Below, piece by piece: positions 1 through 7,555 of a stretch of 64,000 nt of DNA (position 1 is its first letter; the number at the start of each line of letters is the position of its first letter). The stretch comes from Synechococcus sp. ROS8604 (lineage in GTDB: Bacteria > Cyanobacteriota > Cyanobacteriia > PCC-6307 > Cyanobiaceae): positions 806,001 through 870,000 of the forward strand of contig NZ_CP047946.1 in assembly GCF_014279655.1 (NCBI RefSeq), in the 5' to 3' direction. A program made the translations under genes and the position numbers. Under the pieces are notes generated by a model that saw only the letters and a list, made by a program, of their open reading frames with translations, was not told the DNA's origin and searched no databases.

Positions 1-365
1 TCTTTGACAGGAACCTGAGATTTTGGGTCAAAGAGGAGTTTGAAACGGGCGATGCCCCCAAGGATTTTGCTAACTATGTTGAATCAAAGAATGCTCTTGT
101 TAGCTACATGGCTTCCAATTTGTTGATGCTTGCCGACAGGCGTTTGGAGATTGATCCTTCCACGAGTGATGCTGAGACGTTCGTCCGCCAGCATTGTGAT
201 CTTGATGACGACGTCATCGAATCCATGTGGATTACCAGGCTGAGCGAAGGGAGGCAGTTCAGTCATGAGAGATCAACTCCCCTGTCGCATCTGCTCTGCA
301 CTGGTCCCGCTCCCCCCAAGGTTCAGGCGGGTCAAAACGGCTGTCTGCCCAAGCTGTGCCCATGA
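1..365 (+). CDS. 3' part of an unknown protein (cut by window edge)
   Basis: An open frame enters the window at base 3 and runs about 120 codons to a stop at 363-365; its start lies outside the window. The visible part is hydrophilic, with aromatic and acidic residues, no membrane segment and no motif I recognise. The last ~30 residues are rich in Pro, Gly and Cys and look less protein-like than the rest, so the original reading frame may have ended differently. No function is offered. Confidence 0.4.
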   Translation, partial: FDRNLRFWVKEEFETGDAPKDFANYVESKNALVSYMASNLLMLADRRLEIDPSTSDAETFVRQHCDLDDDVIESMWITRLSEGRQFSHERSTPLSHLLCTGPAPPKVQAGQNGCLPKLCP

Positions 366-738
366 AGGTCTTGATAAAATGGTGACCATCAGGCTCTTCA
401 AAGAGCAGATCACTGCCTCTTTTGGCTGATCGATGCATCGTTCTCAATCAGTTGTCAAAGACAATTTCTGTCTGCATTCTTTCAGCTTTTACGGTTACAA
501 AAGTCTTTTCCATATCTGATTTGTTTTGAGGCAATTAGTATTGATCGGGTCCACAAGCCTTTTGCATTGTGCCTAGAAGGTATTGGGATGGTTTAACGCG
601 ATTGATTGATTTTTTATTATGTTTGCTTCAGGAGTTGCGTGCCTGAATGGGAGCCTTCTTCTTAGGCAAGTCACCATGCGGAATAACAGCCCGCCTTGAT
701 GAAAATCGCTGCAATGCCCCTCTGCTACTGAGAACGAA
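366..738. other. Intergenic, no gene seen
   Basis: AT-rich DNA between the partial gene and the displaced deacetylase 5' end. No convincing reading frame, RNA gene or terminator was seen. The promoter that originally served the deacetylase gene would have lain here. Confidence 0.4.
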
Positions 739-813
739 GTGGCAGTACCGCTTGTTTATCACCACCTCTATTCGGCGCCGCTACCCAGTAGCCATCGCTT
801 CCCGATGGGGTGA
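739..813 (+). pseudogene. Displaced 5' end of the histone-deacetylase-family gene
   Basis: GTG at 739 opens a frame whose product begins VAVPLVYH and continues with SAPLPSSHRFPM, then stops at TGA 811-813. The intact gene at 11721 begins VPVPLVYH and has the same SAPLPSSHRFPM. The GTG-to-core distance is 50 bases in both places, 36 of those 50 bases are identical, and the next 20 bases are identical. This is best read as the original 5' end of the chromosomal gene, cut off when the element at 789-11790 integrated. It now encodes only a 24-residue stub. Confidence 0.85.
789..808 (+). repeat. Left attachment site core (attL)
   Basis: These 20 bases are identical, in direct orientation, to 11771-11790; they begin TAGCCATCGC and end CCCGATGG. 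The flanks differ immediately on both sides. The copy lies in the displaced deacetylase 5' end, and the partner lies inside the intact gene beside a tyrosine integrase, which is the expected geometry of attL/attR flanking an integrated element. Confidence 0.85.
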
Positions 814-851
814 TGGTATACAAGTCTAGTAATAGCAATGGTTCTCAAGGT

Positions 852-888
852 GTGTTGTGATCCAGAATCACAACGCAGTTCACAACGC
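852..888. promoter_or_regulatory. Likely integrase arm-type sites, left end
   Basis: TCACAACGC occurs at 868-876 and again at 880-888, and an inverted TCACAACAC-like copy lies at 852-860. The same 9-mer recurs at the other end of the element (11597-11674). Tyrosine integrases with an N-terminal arm-binding domain use such repeats. Assignment rests on position and repetition only. Confidence 0.6.
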
Positions 889-1123
889 AGGGGGGACAGC
901 CTTTAAGTAAGACGAACATCAAACAATGGATGCCAACGTGCTTTAAGACAACTCTAGAAGTAGTAAGTCCTAGTCTTGACAAAGATTATTCGTCATATCA
1001 ACCAGAACGGCTTTAGGGCACGACCCCCCTCTTCTTGTTGGAGAGACAGAGGGGTATGGGGGGATGACGTGTCCTTGTACTAACGAATAGGGGCTCAGAA
1101 ATTTATGTTGAATATCTAAGAGT

Positions 1124-1330
1124 CTAATTCTTGTAGAGCTCACAGTGATCTTGGACTCTTTTGAATTGCCACTGAGCATCGTCAGATTTCAACTCCACTC
1201 CTAAATACTTTGCTGCTTCCTCAGTAGTAAGTTGACGGGCAGCATGCATGGCACATGTCTCTTCCTTTGACGTATATGAGACCAGCAGAAGTAGAGCAGG
1301 TAGCAGAGGTAACGTCTTTTTTGTTTCTGT
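1124..1330 (-). pseudogene. Decayed small lipoprotein, paralogue of the gene at 4029
   Basis: The minus-strand frame ending at TAG 1124-1126 reads KKTLPLLPALLLLVSYTS, then a region with Cys, TTEEAAKYLGVEL and a terminal HCELYKN. It aligns along its length with the 4029-4235 lipoprotein (MKKALLLLPVLFLLVSCT, then a similar Cys-containing tail). Here the start codon is lost (ACA precedes the first Lys) and the lipobox Cys is Tyr, so it can no longer be made or lipidated in the usual way. Confidence 0.6.
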
Positions 1331-1422
1331 CTCTAGAAGAGCCTGTGAGGCCGTCTAAACAATCAACGGTAATCTACTACTGATCATTTAAAACAACCCC
1401 TTTGTAGGCCCTAATCTGAGAA

Positions 1423-1629
1423 TCACATGCCGAAAAGGCTTGCACTGACTACATCGATTTGACCGAACTTACCAGGTTCAAAGCCTACTTGGTACTGACC
1501 AATGTTCCTTTCCCATTCCCTGCGTTCTTTAGCTGTTAGATCTCTACCAGGATTGGCAAGGAAGACCATCCGTGGGTCTTTTCTCCAGCCATCAATGATC
1601 TGCTTGTCTTTCTTTCTTTGTAGTGTCAT
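1423..1629 (-). CDS. Small hypothetical protein (68 aa)
   Basis: The ATG-initiated frame encodes a basic, charged 68-residue protein with a Lys/Arg-rich first third (MTLQRKKDKQ) and a charged helix-like segment (KERREWERNIGQY). It has no signal peptide or membrane segment. It lies within the integrated element on the same strand as the integrase and polymerase. I recognise no family. Confidence 0.4.
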   Translation of the reverse strand: MTLQRKKDKQIIDGWRKDPRMVFLANPGRDLTAKERREWERNIGQYQVGFEPGKFGQIDVVSASLFGM

Positions 1630-1795
1630 TTAAGTTCTAAAGTTTTAACTAATTTCTTGTTTACCCGTTTGGCAGCCATTACGCTTCAAGCATCGAATTG
1701 ATGCAACGGCACAGGTACTAATGAATGATTTCCAAGGGAGCCTCTTAATGGCTATCTCTTTTCTTTTCCGATGATTGACTGGTTCATATTGCTAT

Positions 1796-2713
1796 TTAGA
1801 TCACTGGTGTGTACCGAGACTCATGAGCAAGGTCAGCAATCAATCTGAGGGTTTCTTCCGTTGAATTCAATAATCTTCGTGCTTCTGTATCGGCTCTAAT
1901 AGCTGACCAGTCAATGGCCTTAGCCAAACCAGTGAACTGCTCAACTAGTTCCGCGTTGCTGATCTCACCACTTGCAAGTGTTGGCTGTAGTTGGATCTGC
2001 TGAGGATTCACTTCATCTGTTGGTTCTATTGGAGTGAGTCCACGTACTTGATCCAGCTGCGTACTGACCTTCTGGTCTTGCTTTTCTTGGCTTCGGCAAA
2101 ATCGGGCAGGCCGTCCACGCCTCTCTTTTGTCTTAGCGGGATGTCGTTTCTGGAGCTTCTCTAGTTCACGGGTTGTGAGTGGGATGTCACCATTTTCTTT
2201 GTATTTGTGTCGAGCTTCTACTAAACCTTTCCAATCCATTCGAGCCAGTTGATAGAGACCAGTCAGACCATGGTCACGTAGGTATTTGACCTGCCACAAA
2301 TAAGACTGTTCTTTTTCTTCCTTGGTCGATTCGAAGAAATCCCACTCATCTGTTGATGTGTCGTCGCGCCTTGATTTGTTGTCTGACATTTCACTGGCGA
2401 CAAACTCACCTGCTGTAATCAGTTTTGAGATCTTGCTAGGCCTGAAGCCAATCTCACCAAGACATTCACGAAGACGTTTCTTCAATCCATTCCGTTGCCA
2501 CCTCTCCATGTCTTGCTGAAAGAAAGCTGACACGAGTCGTAGGCCAGCCAACTCATATTTCGATTCACTCTCCTTGGTTAGGTTGTAGAAGTCAGATAGA
2601 TCACGGATACAGCCCTGACCTGCCCTTTCAATGATTTCACTTGTGACACTTACGTATCGATGATCAATGCTACCGTCATCGTTGATCGGATTAATACTGT
2701 TCTTTAAATTCAT
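1796..2713 (-). CDS. Hypothetical element protein, possibly DNA-binding (305 aa)
   Basis: A soluble 305-residue protein. Residues ~60-110 hold a basic helical stretch (RWQRNGLKKRLRECLGEIGF followed by RPSKISKLITAGEF) that resembles a helix-turn-helix region of plasmid or phage regulatory proteins. Residues ~190-205 are strongly basic (RHPAKTKERRGRPARF), including an AT-hook-like RGRP. The C-terminal third is Gln- and acid-rich, then helical. It sits near the left end of the integrated element on the integrase strand. A regulator or replication-associated role is possible but inferred from composition and context only. Confidence 0.55.
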   Translation of the reverse strand: MNLKNSINPINDDGSIDHRYVSVTSEIIERAGQGCIRDLSDFYNLTKESESKYELAGLRLVSAFFQQDMERWQRNGLKKRLRECLGEIGFRPSKISKLITAGEFVASEMSDNKSRRDDTSTDEWDFFESTKEEKEQSYLWQVKYLRDHGLTGLYQLARMDWKGLVEARHKYKENGDIPLTTRELEKLQKRHPAKTKERRGRPARFCRSQEKQDQKVSTQLDQVRGLTPIEPTDEVNPQQIQLQPTLASGEISNAELVEQFTGLAKAIDWSAIRADTEARRLLNSTEETLRLIADLAHESRYTPVI

Positions 2714-3206
2714 TAGTTACTTTTTTCAGCGCGGAAAATAATCGCACACACCACTTACTGGTAACTCTTTGTCCTGGTAAATGGTGTAGGTATATATTCA
2801 TCTGGATGTCAAGAAGGCGTGTTTCAGCGCCAGCTTCCGCTGGTACCTAGTCCTTATTACATCCTTGATGATCTTTCATCTTGGAGTGGTCTGCTATGCC
2901 GCTGTTCCATCACGTCATGCAAAGGGTAGGCTTCTTGGATCTAGCTGAGCTGCTGTTGGTCTCAGTTCCTTGGCTTCCTACTTGCTAATCGCGAGTTACT
3001 CCGTTTCTGGCATTCACAGCGACTAATTTCTTTTGACACGGTTCCAACCGTGTGGTGGAGAGTTTGCTTCTTCTCTCTACTATTAGTGTCCGTTTAGCTT
3101 AGATCGGTTGTGGTGTAATGGATCTACAAGTTGAATTTATTCCTTCTGGAAACTTGATTTAGTCGTATTCAAAGGACGATCTATATGACATTTTCATTGA
3201 ATATTA
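2714..3206. other. Intergenic, no gene seen
   Basis: About 490 bases upstream of the 305-residue gene. It should contain that gene's promoter, but I could not identify one. No RNA gene or plausible coding frame was seen. Confidence 0.35.
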
Positions 3207-3270
3207 TGCCTTGTTTTTACTGCTGCTGCCCGCTGCAGTAGGCAGTTTCAGCTTTGCTGCTATTCAGTAG
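3207..3270 (-). repeat. Barrel-gene leader repeat, copy A (orphan)
   Basis: On the + strand this contains TACTGCTGCTGCCCGCTGC, then a GCAGTTTCAGCTTTGCTG-type segment, and is nearly the same as 7411-7480, which lies just upstream of the intact barrel gene. In copy A no barrel gene follows, so it is a leftover leader/promoter of a lost gene copy. Confidence 0.65.
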
Positions 3271-3274
3271 GCAA

Positions 3275-3301
3275 CAAAAAACTCCCGCTGTTAAGCGAGA
3301 G
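3275..3301 (-). terminator. Rho-independent terminator of the DUF4278-like gene
   Basis: On the minus strand an 8-bp stem (CTCTCGCT pairing with AGCGGGAG, one G-U pair) with a TAAC loop is followed by a T run. It lies 24 bases past the stop codon of the 3325-3432 gene. Confidence 0.65.
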
Positions 3302-3324
3302 CTGATTGATGTGAAATCCTTGGT

Positions 3325-3432
3325 TTACTTGGCGTATGACACGCCGCGATAGGTCAATGGTGCCTTCTTGGTTGCATCAAAACCAACACCTTTGTGCTGG
3401 ACATACTGCTTACCACGATAGGTGAGAGTCAT
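3325..3432 (-). CDS. Tiny DUF4278-like protein (35 aa)
   Basis: ATG at 3430-3432 is preceded by a clear GAGGA ribosome site, with the stop at 3325-3327. The product has two copies of the LTYRG motif (near residues 3-7 and 28-32) separated by a short Lys/His-rich linker. LTYRG is the signature of the cyanobacterial DUF4278 family of tiny proteins of unknown function. A terminator follows directly, so this is a compact single-gene unit inside the integrated element. Confidence 0.7.
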   Translation of the reverse strand: MTLTYRGKQYVQHKGVGFDATKKAPLTYRGVSYAK

Positions 3433-3741
3433 TTGAGGTTCCTCAGAAATCCAGGTCCCCGTTCCGTGGCCTGGCGAGTCTGCGCCTCACAGAAGTGAGG
3501 TGAACGTTCTTTGTAGTTGGTACTACTTTATTTTTATAGCAACAACGTCAACGTTTCTGTTGTTCGTGCTGTTACACAAGTGAATCCAATCTTTCTATTG
3601 GCAGCATATCTATACAGAAACGAAAAACCCCCAACAGTTAGGGCAGGGTTAGAAGGCTTTAGCGTTGGTTGCCAGAGCTTCATCAGCAGTGCCACGCTTG
3701 CGCTTATCAGGCAGCTTGGTCGAAATGATGTCGTCATACAA

Positions 3742-3900
3742 CTAATCCAAGTCCTCACCCGTTATGGGTACAACACCTCCATAATTTCCCAACGGGACTG
3801 CAGACTCACGCCTAGCTGCCAAGCCATCAGCGTCATTCGCCCTCAGTGCCATCAGTAGCTCTTGCAGTAGAGCCAGCGTCATCTGTGTGTTGAGTGTCAT
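3742..3900 (-). CDS. Small hypothetical protein (52 aa), member of a local repeat family
   Basis: The frame runs from ATG 3898-3900 to TAG 3742-3744. The product starts MTLNTQMTLALLLQELLMAL, an amphipathic Leu-rich helix, then RANDADG and a short Gly/Pro tail. Partial copies of the same coding sequence occur at ~4263-4320 (5' end only) and 31766-31878. All copies lie just outside REP-transposase units. Function unknown; it may be a remnant rather than a working gene. Confidence 0.45.
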   Translation of the reverse strand: MTLNTQMTLALLQELLMALRANDADGLAARRESAVPLGNYGGVVPITGEDLD

Positions 3901-4028
3901 TTGTTTGGGTCAACTGGTTAAAGTATTTCCCTCTGCAATAAAAAACCCGCTCGTGGCAGCACGGAGGAGCTAATAGTGCCCGAAAACAAAAGCCTCACCT
4001 CATCGAGTTCCACAAGTAGAGTCATTGG

Positions 4029-4235
4029 ATGAAAAAGGCATTACTGCTGCTTCCTGTTCTTTTTCTGTTGGTGTCGTGTACCCCTAAGAAAAATACATGC
4101 ACTCTTGTGGCTACTAAACAGATTGATTACCCAACTGCAATGAAAAGGTTGGGGCTAGAGCCAGATTTAAGTGGAAAGATGGATGATGGCACGCTAGTAA
4201 AGGATTTCTGTGAGGCAGTTTGGGGTCCCCCTTAG
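4029..4235 (+). CDS. Small putative lipoprotein (68 aa)
   Basis: It begins MKKALLLLPVLFLLVSC, a classic signal peptide ending in a lipobox (LVSC), so Cys17 should be lipidated after cleavage. The mature part is about 50 residues with two further Cys, charged and without known domains. A decayed paralogue lies at 1124-1330. Inferred location: periplasmic face of a membrane. Function unknown. Confidence 0.6.
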   Translation: MKKALLLLPVLFLLVSCTPKKNTCTLVATKQIDYPTAMKRLGLEPDLSGKMDDGTLVKDFCEAVWGPP

Positions 4236-5050
4236 ATTTTGACTAAAAACAGTGAACCCTAATTTCGTAAACAGCTCCTGTAGAAGAACAAAGGTCATCT
4301 GAGTGTCGAGGGTCGTTGGGAAAAAGCAGCTGCTTGAAGCATTCCCCGCTGCCTGTAAGTCATTTCTTTCGTCAAGCCTGATAGTCCAGGCCAAGGTAGC
4401 GATTCTAAGGGCATCAGTTAAATGCCAATTGAAATCAGTTTGCAGCGACTGAGAGTTGAGTGGTGCTTTTCATGCCTTTGGCGGAAAACAGTAGTGATTC
4501 GCACCACGGCTAGCCCAGACAATTTTCTAGAGCAAGTTCAGTGAAGCTTGTCCTCATGGAAATCCATACAGCCCATGGCGAACCCATTTTCGCGCATTGG
4601 CTTGCCCAGTCGGCACCAGCTGTCGGCTCACAATCGCGAAAGAACTGACTCGGAAGACCTGAATCAGGATGATCAAGCCAGGAAGAACGTACTCCCCCCC
4701 CACTCCCGATAAACTCAAATATCATCTTCCCTATGAAGCTGGAAGATTTCTCTCTGCAAGTACGTGTTCTTGCTGGCTTCATCAGAGAAATATGTTTGTG
4801 GCGAACCGACACAACATCTGATGTGCTCGATAGTAATTTTAGTTGCTCAAGTACCTATGTCTAGAAGCACTTGGCTCAAAACACCAACTCGTTGCTCGGC
4901 TGCCTCTACATGGCGCTTCTCTCACCAGCCGTCAATAAAGAAGCTGGCATCACCTTCTGAGATCACGTCGAAAGAGTCCTCTTCTGTTCTCAGGGTCGCC
5001 TCATGTTCTCCGATGTAATTCAGTGTGTCTTTATGGTTGTGTGTTGACGG
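4236..5050. other. No confident gene; relic of the 52-aa family at ~4263-4320
   Basis: The minus strand at about 4263-4320 encodes TTLDTQMTFVLLQELFTKLG, recognisably the start of the 3742-3900 gene, and then loses the match. Open frames in 4500-5050 occur on both strands but none shows a ribosome site, coherent composition or homologous motif. Confidence 0.4.
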
Positions 5051-5065
5051 GTGTTGATTTGGCTC

Positions 5066-5233
5066 ATGGCGAAAGCAGGTTGGAGCGTTGCTGTTGTCGG
5101 AGCACTGGTGCTTGGTATCTGGGTTGCCAATACCTCTTGGCGTCAAAGAAAGCAATTATGGAAGATACAAAGTGCACTTATTGGTGGCTCAGTTGGTTTC
5201 GTAGCAGGCAGATTCACCAGCAAAAAGAATTAA
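5066..5233 (+). CDS. Small membrane protein (55 aa)
   Basis: From the ATG at 5066 the product is MAKAGWSVAVVGALVLGIWV, a transmembrane helix, followed by a basic loop (SWRQRKQLWK) and a second hydrophobic Gly/Ala segment (ALIGGSVGFVAGRF) ending in Lys. The pattern suggests a two-helix membrane peptide. It directly precedes the REP hairpin of the transposase unit. No family recognised. Confidence 0.45.
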   Translation: MAKAGWSVAVVGALVLGIWVANTSWRQRKQLWKIQSALIGGSVGFVAGRFTSKKN

Positions 5234-5261
5234 TCCCAAATACGGATTCTAGGCTGTGTAG

Positions 5262-5349
5262 AGCAACAAAAACCCCGCTCGTGGCGGGGCTGGTGAATAT
5301 TCAGTCGGGAGATTGATAGCCACAATCAGTAAGCCTGATCGTTTATGGA
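5262..5349 (+). repeat. REP-like hairpin and 5' flank of transposase unit 1
   Basis: The CCCCGC (5273-5278)/GCGGGG (5284-5289) hairpin and the next ~60 bases are nearly identical, in inverted orientation, to 31664-31755 in front of the second transposase copy. The match extends from just left of the hairpin through the coding region and is lost after the stop codon, so the mobile unit appears to be hairpin plus gene. Half-copies of the CCCGCTCGTGG stem occur at ~3946 and ~7487. Confidence 0.75.
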
Positions 5350-6135
5350 ATGGGACGTACGCAACGCAAGCTTCCAGCAGGTCACGCCTTTCACATCACG
5401 CTCAGGTGCAATAGCCGACAGTTTCTAATTGCCAAAGGCTTGAGAAGGGATGTGCTTCTTGCTGTGCTCACTAAAGCCAAACAAAAAGTGCCACACAAGT
5501 TGTATGCGGTGTGCCTGATGGCTAATCACCTGCACTTGCTAATCAGACCTGACGATGCATCACAGCTGCCAAAGCTGATGCATTGGTTTGGCTGGTATTC
5601 AGCCATGGCACTAAACCGCCTTTCTGGTCGTTGCGGGCATTTTTGGGAGGCGAGGTATTACGCCACTGCGATTGCTCCAACAGACCACAGGCGAGTGCTG
5701 AATACATTGCGTTATATCCACGCCAATCCAAAGGCAGCAGGAATAAGAAAAGGGTTTTATGACCCCTATTCCAATTACGGGCATTACGGAAGATTGGCGT
5801 GTGATGGCATCAGTGAGTGGCACCCAAGCTTTCTGCAACTGGCATCAAGCCTGAAGGGTTGTTCCAGGCGATATGCACGGTTCTGCCAGCACTACCGGCA
5901 CAAAAGCAAAGGCGGCTCTAGGTGCCATTGGGGCTCAAGAATGCTGAAACGATTAGTTGAAAAAGGCAGAAGCAGTCAAAGCAGGAAGAACCGGGTCTCA
6001 CCAGGACAACAGAAATTACCCTTTGCATTTGACATTCGTCTTAATCAAATTCCAGAAGAGTGGCATCAAGTCGCGGTGAGATTTAGAAGAGCAAATGGCA
6101 TCCGTGATGGCGATCAAATCCTCAAGCTGTGGTGA
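5350..6135 (+). CDS. REP-associated tyrosine (Y1/HUH) transposase, copy 1
   Basis: A 261-residue protein of the Y1 transposase superfamily, REP-associated (RAYT) type. It has the HUH-like histidine pair in MANHLHLLIRP (residues ~57-67). A catalytic Tyr is expected in the helix after FWEARYYATAI (~98-108), and RVLNTLRYIHANPKAAGI (~115-132) is the usual conserved helix of these enzymes. RAYTs nick single-stranded REP hairpins and are thought to move REP sequences. The copy at 30878 is about 90% identical in protein. The GC-rich hairpin 60 bases upstream is the likely substrate. Confidence 0.85.
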   Translation: MGRTQRKLPAGHAFHITLRCNSRQFLIAKGLRRDVLLAVLTKAKQKVPHKLYAVCLMANHLHLLIRPDDASQLPKLMHWFGWYSAMALNRLSGRCGHFWEARYYATAIAPTDHRRVLNTLRYIHANPKAAGIRKGFYDPYSNYGHYGRLACDGISEWHPSFLQLASSLKGCSRRYARFCQHYRHKSKGGSRCHWGSRMLKRLVEKGRSSQSRKNRVSPGQQKLPFAFDIRLNQIPEEWHQVAVRFRRANGIRDGDQILKLW

Positions 6136-6316
6136 TTTAAAGAAAATATGAACATATCCTTAGAGGCAACAAATAAAGACAGTGAGCTTATATTGCCTGA
6201 TTTTTTTATATGAATTATTGAATACTGAACTCACGATGCAAGCTCCTTTAGGACTCTGATCGTGCCAGGCATTGAAGGGCGATATGGACGGTTATTAGAG
6301 CTAATAAAGAAATAAA

Positions 6317-6340
6317 AAGCCCCAGCAATTGCAGGGGCTT
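6317..6340. terminator. Terminator of the barrel gene (bidirectional)
   Basis: GCCCC (6319-6323) pairs with GGGGC (6334-6338) around a GCAATTGC inner palindrome. On the minus strand it is followed by TTTTTATTTC, 46 bases past the barrel stop codon. The related gene fragment ending at 30612 has an equivalent hairpin at 30676-30700. Confidence 0.7.
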
Positions 6341-6386
6341 TGGGGGTTAGGGTCAATCAATCGTCCATCACAGTTTATAACGTGCA

Positions 6387-7385
6387 TCAGTCACCGCAGC
6401 CACCAACTGGACTGCCGGCGCCCAAACAAACTAATCCAGCAGCCAGTGATTTGTCGTCGTCGTGCACCCGAACATCCCTGTTCTTGGGTGATGCTGTTAA
6501 CGCATTAATTGTTGGATTCTCCCACTTTTTCTTCGTCGCTGCTGTTGTACTTGGGCCACCAAAGCGCACTTTAAGATCAGCTGAAACTCTTGTATCGAAT
6601 GCTTCGTCGTAGGAGATATTGACTCCTGCTGTGACGCCACTGGTCATTTCATAGGCTAAGCGTCCGAGTACGCCGGAACCATCTGCTTCTCCTAGGTCAC
6701 CGCTTTGGTAGTAATAACCAACAGAAGCATTAACGGCTGGAGTGATGAAATAACCAATATCAAGCCCGTAGGTATCAAGCGAGCCGCCTTGATAAACGCT
6801 ATTCAGCTGTTGCTCTGTATCACCAACAGGAACTAAGGCATAGGCATTGAAGTTCCAGCTATCAGAGACTGCTTCTGCATTAACTGCCACCTGCTGGAAG
6901 AAAGCACTCTTCTCTGTGCCGCTGACATTCACGCCTGTATCAGTTCCACCTGTATTCATCGGGCGGCTGTCATAGCCACCGTTAACGCCATACATCCAGC
7001 TGCGGTCGCTATTTAGCCAGCGATAACCCAATCGCGTTGAGGTACTGATCGTGGTGCCAGCTACGTCGGTATTGATGATGCTGCTATTGCCGCCGTAATC
7101 AGCAAAGTTGGCATTGAGCAGCACATCAGCAAAGAACACACTGTTCTCGCCAACAGCGAGGGGCAAGAACCCGCCAATACCTGCTTGGTTAGGCGTGCCT
7201 GCTCCTTGTAGTGCGCCTTGAAAACCCCAGTTGAACTTGACTGCATCCTTAAGGCTGATGCTCATCACCCCAAGGTCATCAGCATTGACGTCGTCTTGAG
7301 CAGCAGCAGGTAAGAGAGGAGCGTTGGCGAGGGCAAGAGCAGCAACACCGCTCAGCGATAACGACAGGCGCAAGGAACGCTGCAT
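6387..7385 (-). CDS. Outer-membrane beta-barrel protein (332 aa), intact copy
   Basis: Signal peptide (residues 1-29: basic start, then Leu/Ala-rich, ending PAAAQ) followed by alternating aromatic/polar strands typical of an outer-membrane barrel. Recognisable stretches are GFQGALQGAGTPNQAGIGGF (~55-74), TSTRLGYRWLNSDRSWMYG (~112-130) and VNGGYDSRP. The RLGYRWL...WMYGVN.GYD pattern resembles the beta-domain of inverse autotransporters (intimin/invasin type), but here the barrel stands alone with a short Asp-rich tail. Two broken relatives occur in this window (25750-26820 and 30076-30612). The gene is monocistronic, with its own leader repeat and terminator. Function uncertain; pore or adhesin-like anchor are possibilities. 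Confidence 0.7.
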   Translation of the reverse strand: MQRSLRLSLSLSGVAALALANAPLLPAAAQDDVNADDLGVMSISLKDAVKFNWGFQGALQGAGTPNQAGIGGFLPLAVGENSVFFADVLLNANFADYGGNSSIINTDVAGTTISTSTRLGYRWLNSDRSWMYGVNGGYDSRPMNTGGTDTGVNVSGTEKSAFFQQVAVNAEAVSDSWNFNAYALVPVGDTEQQLNSVYQGGSLDTYGLDIGYFITPAVNASVGYYYQSGDLGEADGSGVLGRLAYEMTSGVTAGVNISYDEAFDTRVSADLKVRFGGPSTTAATKKKWENPTINALTASPKNRDVRVHDDDKSLAAGLVCLGAGSPVGGCGD

Positions 7386-7410
7386 TGATAAGGATCTATT
7401 GAGCGCAGAA

Positions 7411-7489
7411 TGGCTTGCTTTTACTGCTGTTGCCCGCTGCTGTAGGCAGTTTCAGCTTTGCTGCATATCAGTGAGGCAATAAAAAACCC
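7411..7489 (-). promoter_or_regulatory. Barrel-gene leader/promoter repeat, copy B
   Basis: This ~70-base sequence lies 25-100 bases upstream of the barrel start codon and is shared with copy A (3207-3270) and copy C (25671-25722). Conservation of an upstream non-coding segment in front of different copies suggests a promoter or structured 5' leader. I could not assign -10/-35 boxes with confidence. Confidence 0.55.
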
Positions 7490-7555
7490 CGCTCGTGGCT
7501 TTGCATCGTATTTATTGGCTTTTGCACTTATATGATTTTTGCCTGCCTATTGTGA

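Noticed and set aside
4500-5050. A 100-residue minus-strand gene and overlapping plus-strand frames
   Set aside because: No recognisable composition, motif or start signal; likely chance frames.
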